DNA from: Flavobacterium algicola
GTDB lineage: Bacteria > Bacteroidota > Bacteroidia > Flavobacteriales > Flavobacteriaceae
Direction of reading: 5' to 3'
DNA length: 64,000 bases
NCBI RefSeq assembly: GCF_022399565.1
Contig: NZ_JAJTUT010000002.1
Location: forward strand, 806,001 to 870,000
Below the pieces are notes generated by a model that saw only the letters and a program-made list of their open reading frames with translations, searched no databases and was not told the DNA's origin. Both the position numbers and the translations under genes were made by a program. Positions 28,491-37,407 of this stretch are shown here, in pieces; within the stretch, counting starts at the first letter, position 1; every line of letters starts with the position of its first letter.

Positions 28491-28844
28491 TTCTTATAGG
28501 TTTGGTTAGTAATAATTTAGTTATACCCCTTTTTTGCTTATTTATATTAGTTACCTAATAATCAACAAATTAAAAAGAAGTAATTTTTTATTTAAATTGT
28601 AATATTACAAATACAGAATAAAATCAAGTATAAATTATTGTCCTTATGCCATAACTTATAAGTCATTTGGGCAGATATACACTTTTTATTTAAATTTTAA
28701 TAAATAACAGTGAGAATAAATTAAAAGTGGAATCTATTTGTCAGTATTTGAAATTGAATATTTTTTGTAGATTGTTGAAAATGAACCGTAAAGTAGGTTC
28801 GAATAACTTTAATAATTTCTACTATTTACTAAGTTAAGAGCAAT
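28491..28844. other. Upstream region of the alginate-lyase-like gene
   Basis: With the terminator at 28845-28873 this is a 407-base gap. It holds the paired element at 28630-28659 and no open reading frame worth calling. No exact -33/-7 pair was found on the minus strand, which fits a promoter that needs an activator. Confidence 0.5.
28630..28663. promoter_or_regulatory. Paired direct repeat (21-bp period) before the alginate-lyase-like gene
   Basis: ATAAATTAT at 28630-28638 and ATAACTTAT at 28651-28659 are direct repeats whose starts are exactly 21 bases apart; ACTTATAAGT (28654-28663) is also a palindrome. The pair lies 140-170 bases before the start codon. The same spacing recurs at 50324 and 61128, the geometry of AraC-type half-sites. 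Confidence 0.5.
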
Positions 28845-28873
28845 AAAAAAGGCTTCGATCTATATCGAAGCCT
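28845..28873 (-). terminator. Intrinsic terminator of the sulfatase gene
   Basis: A perfect 10-bp GC-rich stem (28850-28859 with 28864-28873) with a 4-nt loop is followed on the minus strand by six T. It lies 24 bases after the stop. Confidence 0.88.
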
Positions 28874-28897
28874 AATCTTATCTTTTATTCAGTACTA

Positions 28898-30463
28898 TTA
28901 ATTCAACTTCATCCAAGTTAATTGTTCCCAATTGTCTTTTACAAAAGGTTGCTGTGGTCCTTTGGTCGAGCGACCATTTTTTATTACAGCTGTAATCTTT
29001 TCTTTTAATCTATTCACTACTTCAGGATATTCAAAATAAAGATTTTTTACTTCACCTGGATCTTTGTCTAAATCGTACAATTCATATAATGCCTCCCCTT
29101 GTCTAGGGACAATCATCGTTGGCTCCAAAGATCCTCCAGATCCTCTTAGCATATTTAATTTCCATTTTCCTTCTCTTATAGCAAAATGCCCTGTAAAAGA
29201 GTGATTTACCATTATTTTATCTTCGATTTTAGTTTTTGGATCTTTCATCATCGAATACAAGCTATAACTATCTTCAGCAGCAGTATCTGGTAATTTGACT
29301 CCTACAATTTCAGCAATGGTTGCTAAATAATCTGTTTGACACACAGGTTCGTTTACTACAGTTCCTGCTTTAATCACTTTAGGCCAACGCATTAGAAATG
29401 GCACTCGATGTCCCCCTTCATAAATATCGCGTTTACCTCCTTTAAAATTCATGGAGCTGTAATGATCATAAGTTTTCTTCTGGTATTCGTAATTGGTCTC
29501 TGCACCATTATCTGATGTAAATAGTACCAGTGTATTTTCTTCTAATCCATTTGCTTTTAGCGCATCTAGAACTTGCCCTAAACGATAATCAGTTTCTTGC
29601 ATAAAATCTCCATAATTACCGCAATCACTCTTACCTTGAAAATCTGGATGCGTACAATGTGGCAAGTGAGGGCTTGTAAGCGGCAAGTATAAAAAGAAAG
29701 GTTCTACTTTTTTTGAAGCTGCACCAATATATTCTACTGCCCTATTTGTGAGTGTTTCTAATACTAGCTCATCATTAAATGACGGCGCCACCTCAACATA
29801 GCCTTTTTGCTTTTCTGTTTCATAAGGAGGTGTCATTCTGTAGGTACGTGGCGTTACATCCAATTTCTTTTTGGTAAATAATGTAGGTGGCTCCAAGACA
29901 CGGTCGTTTTCTAAATAAGTTAAAATTCCGTAGTTCATAGATGCCGGAATTCCAAAGAAATAATCAAAACCTTTTTCTATTGGTCCGTCAGTAAATGGTT
30001 TTGACCAATCGCGACCGCCTGTTTTGACATCTCCAACAAACTCCATTTGCAAGTGCCATTTGCCTATCATTGCTGTAGCATATCCTTTGTCTTTTAACAT
30101 AGATGCAATAGTCATTCTGTCTTTTTCAATTAGACAAGGACCATCGGCATGTAATACATTTTCTTTTAATAGTGTTCTCCAGCTATATCTCCCTGTTAAT
30201 AGTCCATATCTGGAAGGTGTACAAACGGCATCGCTACTGTGACCGTCCATGAAAGACATTCCTTCATTAACCAACCGATCCATATTTGGGGTTTTAAATT
30301 TAGCATTTGGATTAAGTGCACTCACATCACCAATACCTTGGTCATCTGTATAAATTATAACAATATTTGGATTTGATTTTTTATTTTGTGCTGATATCGA
30401 AAGATTACAACAAGTAAATAACGCAACCGTTATCGCACTAAATTTCATTTTTTTTATATTCAT
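28898..30463 (-). CDS. Secreted FGly (S1-type) sulfatase 1
   Basis: 521 residues with a signal peptide (about 1-26, ending SISAQ). Metal-binding NIVIIYTDDQG opens the enzyme. C81 in AVCTPSRYGLLTGRYSW is the residue converted to formylglycine, the nucleophile of type I sulfatases. YATAMIGKWHLQ, FTSDNGAETN and the NHSFTGHFAIREGKWKL end motif follow. It removes sulfate esters from sugars, but the exact S1 subfamily and position on the sugar are not told by the sequence. No T9SS tail, so probably periplasmic. Last gene of a run that may start at 35604, with a good terminator after it. An FGly-forming enzyme must come from elsewhere in the genome. Confidence 0.92.
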   Translation of the reverse strand: MNIKKMKFSAITVALFTCCNLSISAQNKKSNPNIVIIYTDDQGIGDVSALNPNAKFKTPNMDRLVNEGMSFMDGHSSDAVCTPSRYGLLTGRYSWRTLLKENVLHADGPCLIEKDRMTIASMLKDKGYATAMIGKWHLQMEFVGDVKTGGRDWSKPFTDGPIEKGFDYFFGIPASMNYGILTYLENDRVLEPPTLFTKKKLDVTPRTYRMTPPYETEKQKGYVEVAPSFNDELVLETLTNRAVEYIGAASKKVEPFFLYLPLTSPHLPHCTHPDFQGKSDCGNYGDFMQETDYRLGQVLDALKANGLEENTLVLFTSDNGAETNYEYQKKTYDHYSSMNFKGGKRDIYEGGHRVPFLMRWPKVIKAGTVVNEPVCQTDYLATIAEIVGVKLPDTAAEDSYSLYSMMKDPKTKIEDKIMVNHSFTGHFAIREGKWKLNMLRGSGGSLEPTMIVPRQGEALYELYDLDKDPGEVKNLYFEYPEVVNRLKEKITAVIKNGRSTKGPQQPFVKDNWEQLTWMKLN

Positions 30464-30555
30464 AATCTTTCTATTAATTATTGTGTTTTTAATTAAATTT
30501 TAAATTCGCTTAACCTTCATAGCAGTTGATTGAATCAAATCTATTGTTTCTATCT

Positions 30556-30590
30556 AAAATTATTCTTTACACTAGTGATAGAATAATTTT
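30556..30590. repeat. Inverted repeat in the 3' region of the SGNH hydrolase gene
   Basis: A perfect 11-bp inverted repeat (30556-30566 with 30580-30590) encloses a CACTAGTG palindrome. It lies 90 bases past the SGNH gene and could be a weak terminator or an RNA-stability hairpin; only a short T-run follows on the minus strand. Confidence 0.5.
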
Positions 30591-30680
30591 TTCGACGAAT
30601 GCTGGTAAATAAGGTTTGAACATTCCTTCATTTCTATTTATACAGATTTAAGAAATTGCAGTATCGCTTTCTTGAACATT

Positions 30681-31484
30681 TTATAAGTTATCGAAAATTA
30701 TTTTTGCTACCCTATCTCCCTGCTTTGTATACCCTATTTCGTTATAATGTACATTTCCTGGACCTTGCGTCCATTCATTAAAATGGGGCTTAGAAAATGA
30801 ATACAAATCGTTAATTGTGATATCTGGATGATTCACCAGAATATCCATTGCCGCCTTATTGTACTTAATGCTATCACCTTCAAACCTACCCTTTTCATTT
30901 GCAGGTACAGGAGTCGTTGTGGCAAATATAAGTTTTGCCTTTGGAAATTTAGTTTTCAAGAATTTACAAATTTCATCCAAGTTAGTTTTATAGTCAGTAA
31001 TAGAAGAAACTTGTACACCCTCTTTCTTATTAAGATTTTTTCCTTTCAGATACTTTAAATCATGTAAGCCTACATTAAAATGAATTATATCCCACTTGAA
31101 ATCCCAACCTTTAACCAAATTTGGCTGAAACATAGTTTCTTCCATTTTAAGCATATTAGAAATAAAATCTCGACTCGAACCCCCATTAGTATGTAGACGG
31201 AATACAGATGCATTGTCCTTTAATCGCTCTCTAACTTCGGGGGTGTACGCTATAGAAATAGAATCGCCATATAGTAGCACATTCAGCTTTGTATCTACGG
31301 GATGAACATAGTTAAAAGCATCATTCTTGTAAACCACTGGACTGTTCCCGCATAATTTTGTCCATGCGGCATTGCAAATTTCCTCATCGCAAGGTGTTTC
31401 TATTTTGTTTGCAAACAAATTAGGTACTATAGCACAACTCGCTATACTAAGACCTAACATTTGGATAAATTCTTTACGTTTCAT
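30681..31484 (-). CDS. Secreted SGNH/GDSL-type hydrolase
   Basis: 267 residues. A signal peptide (about 1-26) is followed by an esterase fold with the GDSL-like block LLYGDSISIAY (catalytic S75), IIHFNVGLHDLKYL (block III Asn) and a C-terminal VHYNEIGYTKQG where the His of the catalytic pair lies. It probably removes acetyl or other acyl groups from a polysaccharide. I chose ATG at 31484, seven codons inside the longer frame, because it starts MKRKEFIQMLGL, a normal signal peptide. It is 24 bases downstream of the GH120 gene, so co-transcribed. The catalytic Asp of the usual DxxH block is replaced by Asn-Val, which is odd. Confidence 0.82.
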   Translation of the reverse strand: MKRKEFIQMLGLSIASCAIVPNLFANKIETPCDEEICNAAWTKLCGNSPVVYKNDAFNYVHPVDTKLNVLLYGDSISIAYTPEVRERLKDNASVFRLHTNGGSSRDFISNMLKMEETMFQPNLVKGWDFKWDIIHFNVGLHDLKYLKGKNLNKKEGVQVSSITDYKTNLDEICKFLKTKFPKAKLIFATTTPVPANEKGRFEGDSIKYNKAAMDILVNHPDITINDLYSFSKPHFNEWTQGPGNVHYNEIGYTKQGDRVAKIIFDNL

Positions 31485-31508
31485 ATACTCTATTATTATG
31501 ATCAACTG

Positions 31509-33476
31509 TTATTTTTGGTTCTTTGGCCACACTTTGATTTTATTCTTTCCTATTTTTAAATTATCCAAAGGTCCGACAACAGGTGCAGCTGTTGTTCTTT
31601 TGATACCAAAATAGTCTTCATTTATTGTAATAGGAGAACCATCATTATTCTCAAATGGTGCTTCTGATTGAAAAGAAAAACCTAATAATACTGTTGTCAC
31701 CTCTTGAGTTTTTACTTTATCGAAACTCTCATCAACAGTGACATTTAAATAATAATCATCGTTTTCTTGAATCAAACTTATCTCTGGTTGCAAAGTTCTA
31801 TTTTCGATAAAATTAGTTTCTATTTTAGAGGGTAATGCTTTGTTTAAATATAGATTTGCATCTATAAAAACAGGAAATTTTTGTTTGTTATAGGCATCCA
31901 TTCCTCCAGGTGATTTCCATTTATAAGTCGCTGATGGGAAAATGTCATATCCATTAAGACCATAAAATTGTTCTTTTTCTAAAGTCTCATTGTTGGCAGC
32001 AAAAATATTGTTGTAAAATCGGTCATCACCCATGATGATAGTCATCATACCCAATACTTCTGTAGAATGAGGAAAGTGGTAATGCGTAAATCGATTGGCA
32101 GCCGCACGCATTTGTACAATTCCTGCTATCAAATTATTGGTAAAAGCGGTTCCTTGAGATGCATTTAATATACCTCTTTCTGATAATAAAATATTATTAT
32201 CAATTATCATTGGCCCATGATTTACCTCTATAAATATGTCTTGGTCCTCGTTGTTGTTCAAAAGGTTGCCTTTGATACGCGCACCTTGTGCTTGCCAATC
32301 TAACCAAATTCCTCTATGATTATCATGAATAAAATTGTCTTTGATGATCACGTCAACAGCAGCATGAAGTTTTATACCTGCTATTTCCCATCCTTCATAT
32401 TGCTTTTTTACATTGATATTGTAAATATGATTGTTCGATATTTCGCTAAATACGCAACCTAGATGTCCGATAATACCTCCTTGCTCACAATCCTTAATTG
32501 TATTGTTTCTAATGATATGTGAACCTACCGTTTCCTTAGACCAACCCAATTGCAAAGCTTTAAAAACTACTTCGCGCTCTCGTTGTGTTCCATGTTTCTT
32601 TTTGTCATGACTCCATAAGTTTTGTCCAGATGCTCTTTCTTTTCCAATTACGATTCCAGAGCATTTTGAGTCAGCTATTAGATTATTTTCAATAATCCAG
32701 CCTTTGCTCCAATTTGGCCCTATTAATCCTTCTTGTTCTGCTGTAGGAGGCGCCCACTGTGTAGCGGCATGACACATTTTAAATCCACGAACCGTGATGT
32801 AATCGATACCAGTTTTCTTAGGGAAAAACACGGTTGGTCGTACATTGATTTCAACCAACTCCTCATTTGGATTTTTACCTCTAAAATTGGCATAGATAGT
32901 GGTAGTCTCCTGATTACCTTCACAATACCATTTGTACTTTGATCCCTCGGTGTCTTTGGCTCTCTCTAGTGCCGTTTCTTCAAAAACTTTCGATAATGCA
33001 TCAATCTCATAAAGTGCTTTTCCGTTTACATAGACTTCACCCAAATGATGGTCTCTACCGTAGGTTTTAGTAATCCAATCACCGAATAAAATTTCTTGAT
33101 ACGGATTAAAATCTCCAAAAAGAGTGTTATCAATAACTACCTTCCAAACAGTTCCTTTATGTTTTTTCCAGGTATTAATTACCTCTGATCCTTTAATCCA
33201 TACCTCTTCATTTTCTGCAGCTTGATACACTACTCGATTATTATTATTCATGCCAGCAAAAGATGGATTTACCCATTCGCGATAGACACCTTTGTGCACC
33301 GTTATAACGTCTCCAGCTTGTGCCGTTTTGGCGGCTTTAGAAATCGTTTTAAATGGTGTTTCTTTCGAACCATTATTAAAATCATTACCTGTCTTAGCAA
33401 CGTGAAGTTCATTTGCATGCAATAGGAAAGATGATACAAGACATAAGATTGCAACCAGAGATATTGTTTTTTTCAT
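31509..33476 (-). CDS. GH120-family beta-xylosidase-like beta-helix glycosidase
   Basis: 655 residues with a signal peptide (1-21, ending LLHAN). The body matches the GH120 beta-xylosidase pattern closely: ELHVAKTGNDFNNGS near the start, GDVITVHKGVYREWVNPS, GIDYITVRGFKMCHAATQWA, GLIGPNWSKGWIIENN, AGIKLHAAVDVIIKDN. The catalytic pair of GH120 is kept as D393 in GIWLDWQAQG (nucleophile) and E417 in IFIEVNHGP (acid/base), 24 residues apart against 23 in the bacterial reference enzyme as I remember it. A beta-xylosidase or related activity on an exposed non-reducing end is likely, although family members may vary. It is 64 bases downstream of the CBM6/T9SS beta-helix gene and probably in one operon with it. 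Confidence 0.85.
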   Translation of the reverse strand: MKKTISLVAILCLVSSFLLHANELHVAKTGNDFNNGSKETPFKTISKAAKTAQAGDVITVHKGVYREWVNPSFAGMNNNNRVVYQAAENEEVWIKGSEVINTWKKHKGTVWKVVIDNTLFGDFNPYQEILFGDWITKTYGRDHHLGEVYVNGKALYEIDALSKVFEETALERAKDTEGSKYKWYCEGNQETTTIYANFRGKNPNEELVEINVRPTVFFPKKTGIDYITVRGFKMCHAATQWAPPTAEQEGLIGPNWSKGWIIENNLIADSKCSGIVIGKERASGQNLWSHDKKKHGTQREREVVFKALQLGWSKETVGSHIIRNNTIKDCEQGGIIGHLGCVFSEISNNHIYNINVKKQYEGWEIAGIKLHAAVDVIIKDNFIHDNHRGIWLDWQAQGARIKGNLLNNNEDQDIFIEVNHGPMIIDNNILLSERGILNASQGTAFTNNLIAGIVQMRAAANRFTHYHFPHSTEVLGMMTIIMGDDRFYNNIFAANNETLEKEQFYGLNGYDIFPSATYKWKSPGGMDAYNKQKFPVFIDANLYLNKALPSKIETNFIENRTLQPEISLIQENDDYYLNVTVDESFDKVKTQEVTTVLLGFSFQSEAPFENNDGSPITINEDYFGIKRTTAAPVVGPLDNLKIGKNKIKVWPKNQK

Positions 33477-33540
33477 ATTTTTTTAAAATTCTAATTCTAA
33501 TTTTGATGGAGGAAAAATCAAACTTTGATGTGCTACAAAA

Positions 33541-35604
33541 TCAATTTTTAACTACCTTTTTTGTAATAACTTCCGACCCATTGGTGACTTTTAAAAGGTA
33601 GATTCCTCTTTGTAAATTCGACAAATCAAGCGTTATATCATGCTCGTTTTTAGTACTTATTTCACGAACCTTCTCCCCTTTTAGGGTGTATAATTGCACT
33701 TCGGTAACTGTACTTTGAAGTTTTGATTTCAAAAGTGAGATAATTAATTTGTTGGTAGCTGGATTAGGATATATACCGATTTTATTGTCGAAGTTACTGT
33801 CGTTTTTTGATAATAACTGAGATTCAAAACTAAACCAGTTTACATTAAAAATAGAACCAGATCTTGCACTTTTAAAAACAAAATAAATATCATGAACTCC
33901 TTCTACTTGATTTTGAATAGTTATAGAATCGGTACCCCAATTTTGCCAACCTCCTCTATTTGTCACTGGAAGAGTTGCTATTACAGTACCATTTAAATTA
34001 TCTAACCGAACTTCGATAGACCCTCCATCATATTTACTGGCTGTTCTAGCACTTATTGACTGCTTAGCCGTTAGGTCGATATTATTAAATTTTACCCAAT
34101 CACTATTGGTTATAAAACTAAGATTTAATCCTCCTTCAGAACTCGTTTCTGTTTCTACTCCAAACATTTCATCGTAGCACTGCCCTACCATCATTTCAGC
34201 AGTTTTTGGGCATTCAATAGTGGGACTACTATTTTCGCAATTGTCGTTTACAGTTACTGTGTTATTAGTACCATTATCAGTAACAAACCCTCCACCGCAG
34301 CTAATAATTTTATTACCACTCGCTGTGGATTCTAAAATAATTGCATATTCAGTTTCATTTATAATTGTGGAATTGCTTCCTGTTACTACAATTGAACGTG
34401 TCTCATTTGTATCTAAAGGCCCATCCGCGCGATGAAATGTAATTTTATGATTATTACCTTGCACATTTGCTATATTATGAGAACCTACCGCATTAGGAGA
34501 GGGCAATATTGTCAATTCAATATCTTGATTTGAACGACTTAAACGAAAATCATTTAATGGTGCAAAAGAGAAGTTCCCGCTCGAACCTGTAACAGTGCCG
34601 CCGTTGGGCATATTAAAATTAGTTTCTCCGCAATCTATTGCTGTACTGTAGCTAACAGTAGCACTCGTTGCTAAATAAAGACGAATTCCGCCTCGCATTT
34701 GTTTAACTGTACAATTCTCAACGACCACAGATCCCGAACCGGTATAAGAACGAATACCATCTTCTGATAATGGGTACATTACATTATAAGGAATTGGATA
34801 TGATTCCTTGAATGGAAGTGTTCTAAAATCAGATCCTGAAGGAAATGTATAATTCGTTAAATAAGGTAGGTCGTAAGTTTCTGTATCATCGTACATTTCA
34901 TCACTGAGGCGCATGCGCCCTTCTATGTAGCAATTCTTAATCAAAGTTTCTGTAGCATTACTTTGCATGAAAATACCATGTCCAAAAGCATAATGATACA
35001 TAGTAATTCCGTCTAATGTGTTTCCTACTCCACCTCCATCTATTCCAGTTACAAGAATTCCACAACGCTTATTGAGGCCAAAAGTATTAGTGGAACCAAT
35101 ACCATATTGACTTCCGTATCCGTAAGGAAAAGAACCTTTGACAATCATTTCAAGACCTGAAACCACATTACTATTTCCCGTAATAGACATTACAGGATCT
35201 CCTCTAAGTCCGTATGCCAAATTGCTTCGATCATGGTTGTAGGCACTAAAATCAGTAACAACTTCTAGACCACTTTGATAATAATCCTCGATTGCGCCAT
35301 TTATAACTTGATTATTATTCCCTGAAATAATAAAATAAACTTCACGAATCGAGCCAACTAAAGATTTAATACGAACACCGGTCAAGTTTATTGTATTATT
35401 TGAGCCTGCACAATTAATAACTCTTGATGTGGTAGGTAAATCTTCCAAGTGATATATTCCAGCAGTCAAAGTTATTTGTTGATTACTATTTAAAACTGCC
35501 GTACGAAAATCGGATAAATTATTAACAACTATTTGTGCTTTTAAATTAGTAAACATTCCAATAGTTACTATGCAACTAAAAAGTAATAATGTTGTTCTTT
35601 TCAT
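33541..35604 (-). CDS. Beta-helix paralog 1 with CBM6 and T9SS tail
   Basis: 687 residues, family not recognised. A signal peptide (to about 23) is followed by a right-handed beta-helix (about 30-450) holding the shared motifs of the four-member group: KGSFPYGYG (157-164), H209 in FGHGIFMQ, and R232 and D235 in GRMRLSDEMY, later EDGIRSY. A linker leads to a CBM6 (about 470-600: MVGQCYDEMFGVETE, GGSIEVRLDNLNG, WQNWGTD, GVHDIYFVF). A type A T9SS tail ends it (YPNPATNKLI ... LQRGIYLLKV). So this member is exported outside the cell. Function is presumed carbohydrate cleavage, unproven. It is the only group member with a binding module. Confidence 0.8.
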   Translation of the reverse strand: MKRTTLLLFSCIVTIGMFTNLKAQIVVNNLSDFRTAVLNSNQQITLTAGIYHLEDLPTTSRVINCAGSNNTINLTGVRIKSLVGSIREVYFIISGNNNQVINGAIEDYYQSGLEVVTDFSAYNHDRSNLAYGLRGDPVMSITGNSNVVSGLEMIVKGSFPYGYGSQYGIGSTNTFGLNKRCGILVTGIDGGGVGNTLDGITMYHYAFGHGIFMQSNATETLIKNCYIEGRMRLSDEMYDDTETYDLPYLTNYTFPSGSDFRTLPFKESYPIPYNVMYPLSEDGIRSYTGSGSVVVENCTVKQMRGGIRLYLATSATVSYSTAIDCGETNFNMPNGGTVTGSSGNFSFAPLNDFRLSRSNQDIELTILPSPNAVGSHNIANVQGNNHKITFHRADGPLDTNETRSIVVTGSNSTIINETEYAIILESTASGNKIISCGGGFVTDNGTNNTVTVNDNCENSSPTIECPKTAEMMVGQCYDEMFGVETETSSEGGLNLSFITNSDWVKFNNIDLTAKQSISARTASKYDGGSIEVRLDNLNGTVIATLPVTNRGGWQNWGTDSITIQNQVEGVHDIYFVFKSARSGSIFNVNWFSFESQLLSKNDSNFDNKIGIYPNPATNKLIISLLKSKLQSTVTEVQLYTLKGEKVREISTKNEHDITLDLSNLQRGIYLLKVTNGSEVITKKVVKN

Positions 35605-35985
35605 TTCAATAGTTTATTTGGTTAGATAAAAGGATGTGATTTAAGCGATTGTTATCACTCACTTTGTTTTACCAAATTTATTACTACATAAAATAAATTC
35701 GTTTAACTTATAGTTCATTTATAATAAACCATGAACTATTTTATTGACATATTAGTTCGTATTAGATAAGGAAATTAAGCTCTTAATTAATATTTAAAAC
35801 CAACATCATTACTTTTATAAATTATTTGTGGCTCTCTTAATTTTAAACTTTTCAATTGGGTAATAGATTACAGCTTTATCAATCACCCTACTAACCAATG
35901 AGAAGCCGTAGTTACTATCTGTATCATCCGATACATTAGACTAATTTGCATTTTTCAGTCCGTTTCTAAACTAAAAATATAAACC
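35605..35985. other. Upstream region of beta-helix paralog 1
   Basis: 381 bases without a gene. It holds the -7-like TAAATTTG on the minus strand (35673-35680, no proper -33 partner) and the inverted element at 35710-35739. The rest shows no structure. Confidence 0.5.
35710..35739. promoter_or_regulatory. Inverted repeat ATAGTTCAT-N12-ATGAACTAT
   Basis: The 9-bp arms are perfect and 12 bases apart, with starts exactly 21 apart. ATGAACTAT matches the half-site consensus RTRAAYTAT seen elsewhere in the locus. It lies about 105-135 bases before the gene start at 35604. Here the copies face each other instead of repeating directly. Confidence 0.45.
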
Positions 35986-37353
35986 TTACTTTTTACTAAT
36001 TTGATTGCCTTTCCCTTTGTCATATACCTCACCATCAGTTGCAATTTTACAAAAGCTTGACATAGAATTGAGTTCGACTGGCATACCGGTTGAGTTATTT
36101 AAAACAATACCAGAAGTAGGAGCTGATCCCAATGGCGAGAATCCATTATTGGCTGTTGGAGCGGTCGTACCTATTTTGATAGGAAGTATTTTTCCTTTGC
36201 TCAGATCACCTTCTTTTTTAATTGTTATTTTGTGGTTGTTTCCCGCAATACAAGCAAGTGCATGAACTGTAGTTTTAGAATCATTTGAAGTTAAAGTTAA
36301 GTCTACATCTGCAGCATCTCCCTTTGTTACATATAGTAAGGGACCATTTACCAAGTCACCTCGACTATTTTCTACTTTTACTCCAGTAATATTATAACCT
36401 ACTTCACACCCTATAGTTTCACAATTCTTGATTAGTACATCATCAGCAACGCGTCCAAAAGCGAAACCTATTCGTGTATTTTTAGCCTTGCAGTTTATTG
36501 CGGTGACTGCTCCTGTTTTTCTCTCGTCTACTCCTCCACCTCCGTACATGCGGAAACCACATTCGTTTAAAGATTTTGTATATCCTGGCGTGATCACTTT
36601 TTTTCCTTTATAATTTTTATAAACAGCTGCAAAACCTACATCATAAGCCAATCCAGAAGTTTCAGCAAGCATTTCGTCAGTAGTTCTCATTACACCTTCA
36701 GCGTAACAATTTTCGAAATAAACATTTCTGCCCCCTTGTATGAAAAAAAGATGACCATAGGATTTAGAATAGATAGCGCAATCAATGATTGTATCATTGG
36801 TTCCTTCTATACACATTCCGCTATGTTTTTGTAAAGGAGCCAAATTTGAATCCCCTTTTCCAAGTAAATCTCCGTAGCCATAGGGAGAAGATCCGCTAAC
36901 ATTTAATGTTACCTTTTCTATTTTGGCGTTATCTCCCGCGAGAGTAAAACTATGTCCTCCTTTGGCAGTAGGATGAGTTCCTAGGTCGGTAACTGTCAAT
37001 CCTTTGATATGAACATTTTTACCAGACAAATATAATTCACTCACTCGTGCTTTAAATACTGCTAGTAATTTTGTATCAACCTCTATAGTAACTCCTGTAA
37101 GATCAAAAACATTATCACTGCCGCTGAAGTGAATCATTGCATACCTACCTATTTTATCTGGGACAGTTTGTTTTATAACATCAGTAGTTAAGTAGTCTTT
37201 CATGGAGTAAATTCCAGGTTGCATGATAATCGTATTACCATTTTTCGAAGCGTATTTAACTAGCTCTTTCAGGGAGCTTATTCTTATTTCTGCTGCAGTT
37301 ATTACATTAGATATAAGAATTATTACAAGTAGTGAAAATAGGTGTCTGTTCAT
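35986..37353 (-). CDS. Beta-helix paralog 2
   Basis: 455 residues; the function is not recognised. A signal peptide (1-20, ending VITAA) is followed by repeated beta-helix turns (SLKELVKYASKNGNTIIMQPGIY, YLSGKNVHIKGLTVTD, ENCYAEGVMRTTDEMLAE). The group signature is GSSPYGYG (154-161), H201 in YGHLFFIQ, R223, D226 and E227 in GVMRTTDEM, and ECGFRMY (264-270). E264, R268 and Y270 are shared too. There is no T9SS tail and no lipobox, so it is probably periplasmic. Close in sequence to paralog 3, 54 bases upstream, suggesting tandem duplication and one transcript. Confidence 0.8.
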   Translation of the reverse strand: MNRHLFSLLVIILISNVITAAEIRISSLKELVKYASKNGNTIIMQPGIYSMKDYLTTDVIKQTVPDKIGRYAMIHFSGSDNVFDLTGVTIEVDTKLLAVFKARVSELYLSGKNVHIKGLTVTDLGTHPTAKGGHSFTLAGDNAKIEKVTLNVSGSSPYGYGDLLGKGDSNLAPLQKHSGMCIEGTNDTIIDCAIYSKSYGHLFFIQGGRNVYFENCYAEGVMRTTDEMLAETSGLAYDVGFAAVYKNYKGKKVITPGYTKSLNECGFRMYGGGGVDERKTGAVTAINCKAKNTRIGFAFGRVADDVLIKNCETIGCEVGYNITGVKVENSRGDLVNGPLLYVTKGDAADVDLTLTSNDSKTTVHALACIAGNNHKITIKKEGDLSKGKILPIKIGTTAPTANNGFSPLGSAPTSGIVLNNSTGMPVELNSMSSFCKIATDGEVYDKGKGNQISKK

Positions 37354-37407
37354 CTTTTTTTATTATATATTTATTTGTCACCTTACTTAAGAAATAGTTC
37401 AAACGAT

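Noticed and set aside
30555..30569. TAAAATTATTCTTTA, partial match to the element
   Set aside because: It is part of the inverted repeat at 30556-30590, which explains the sequence better.
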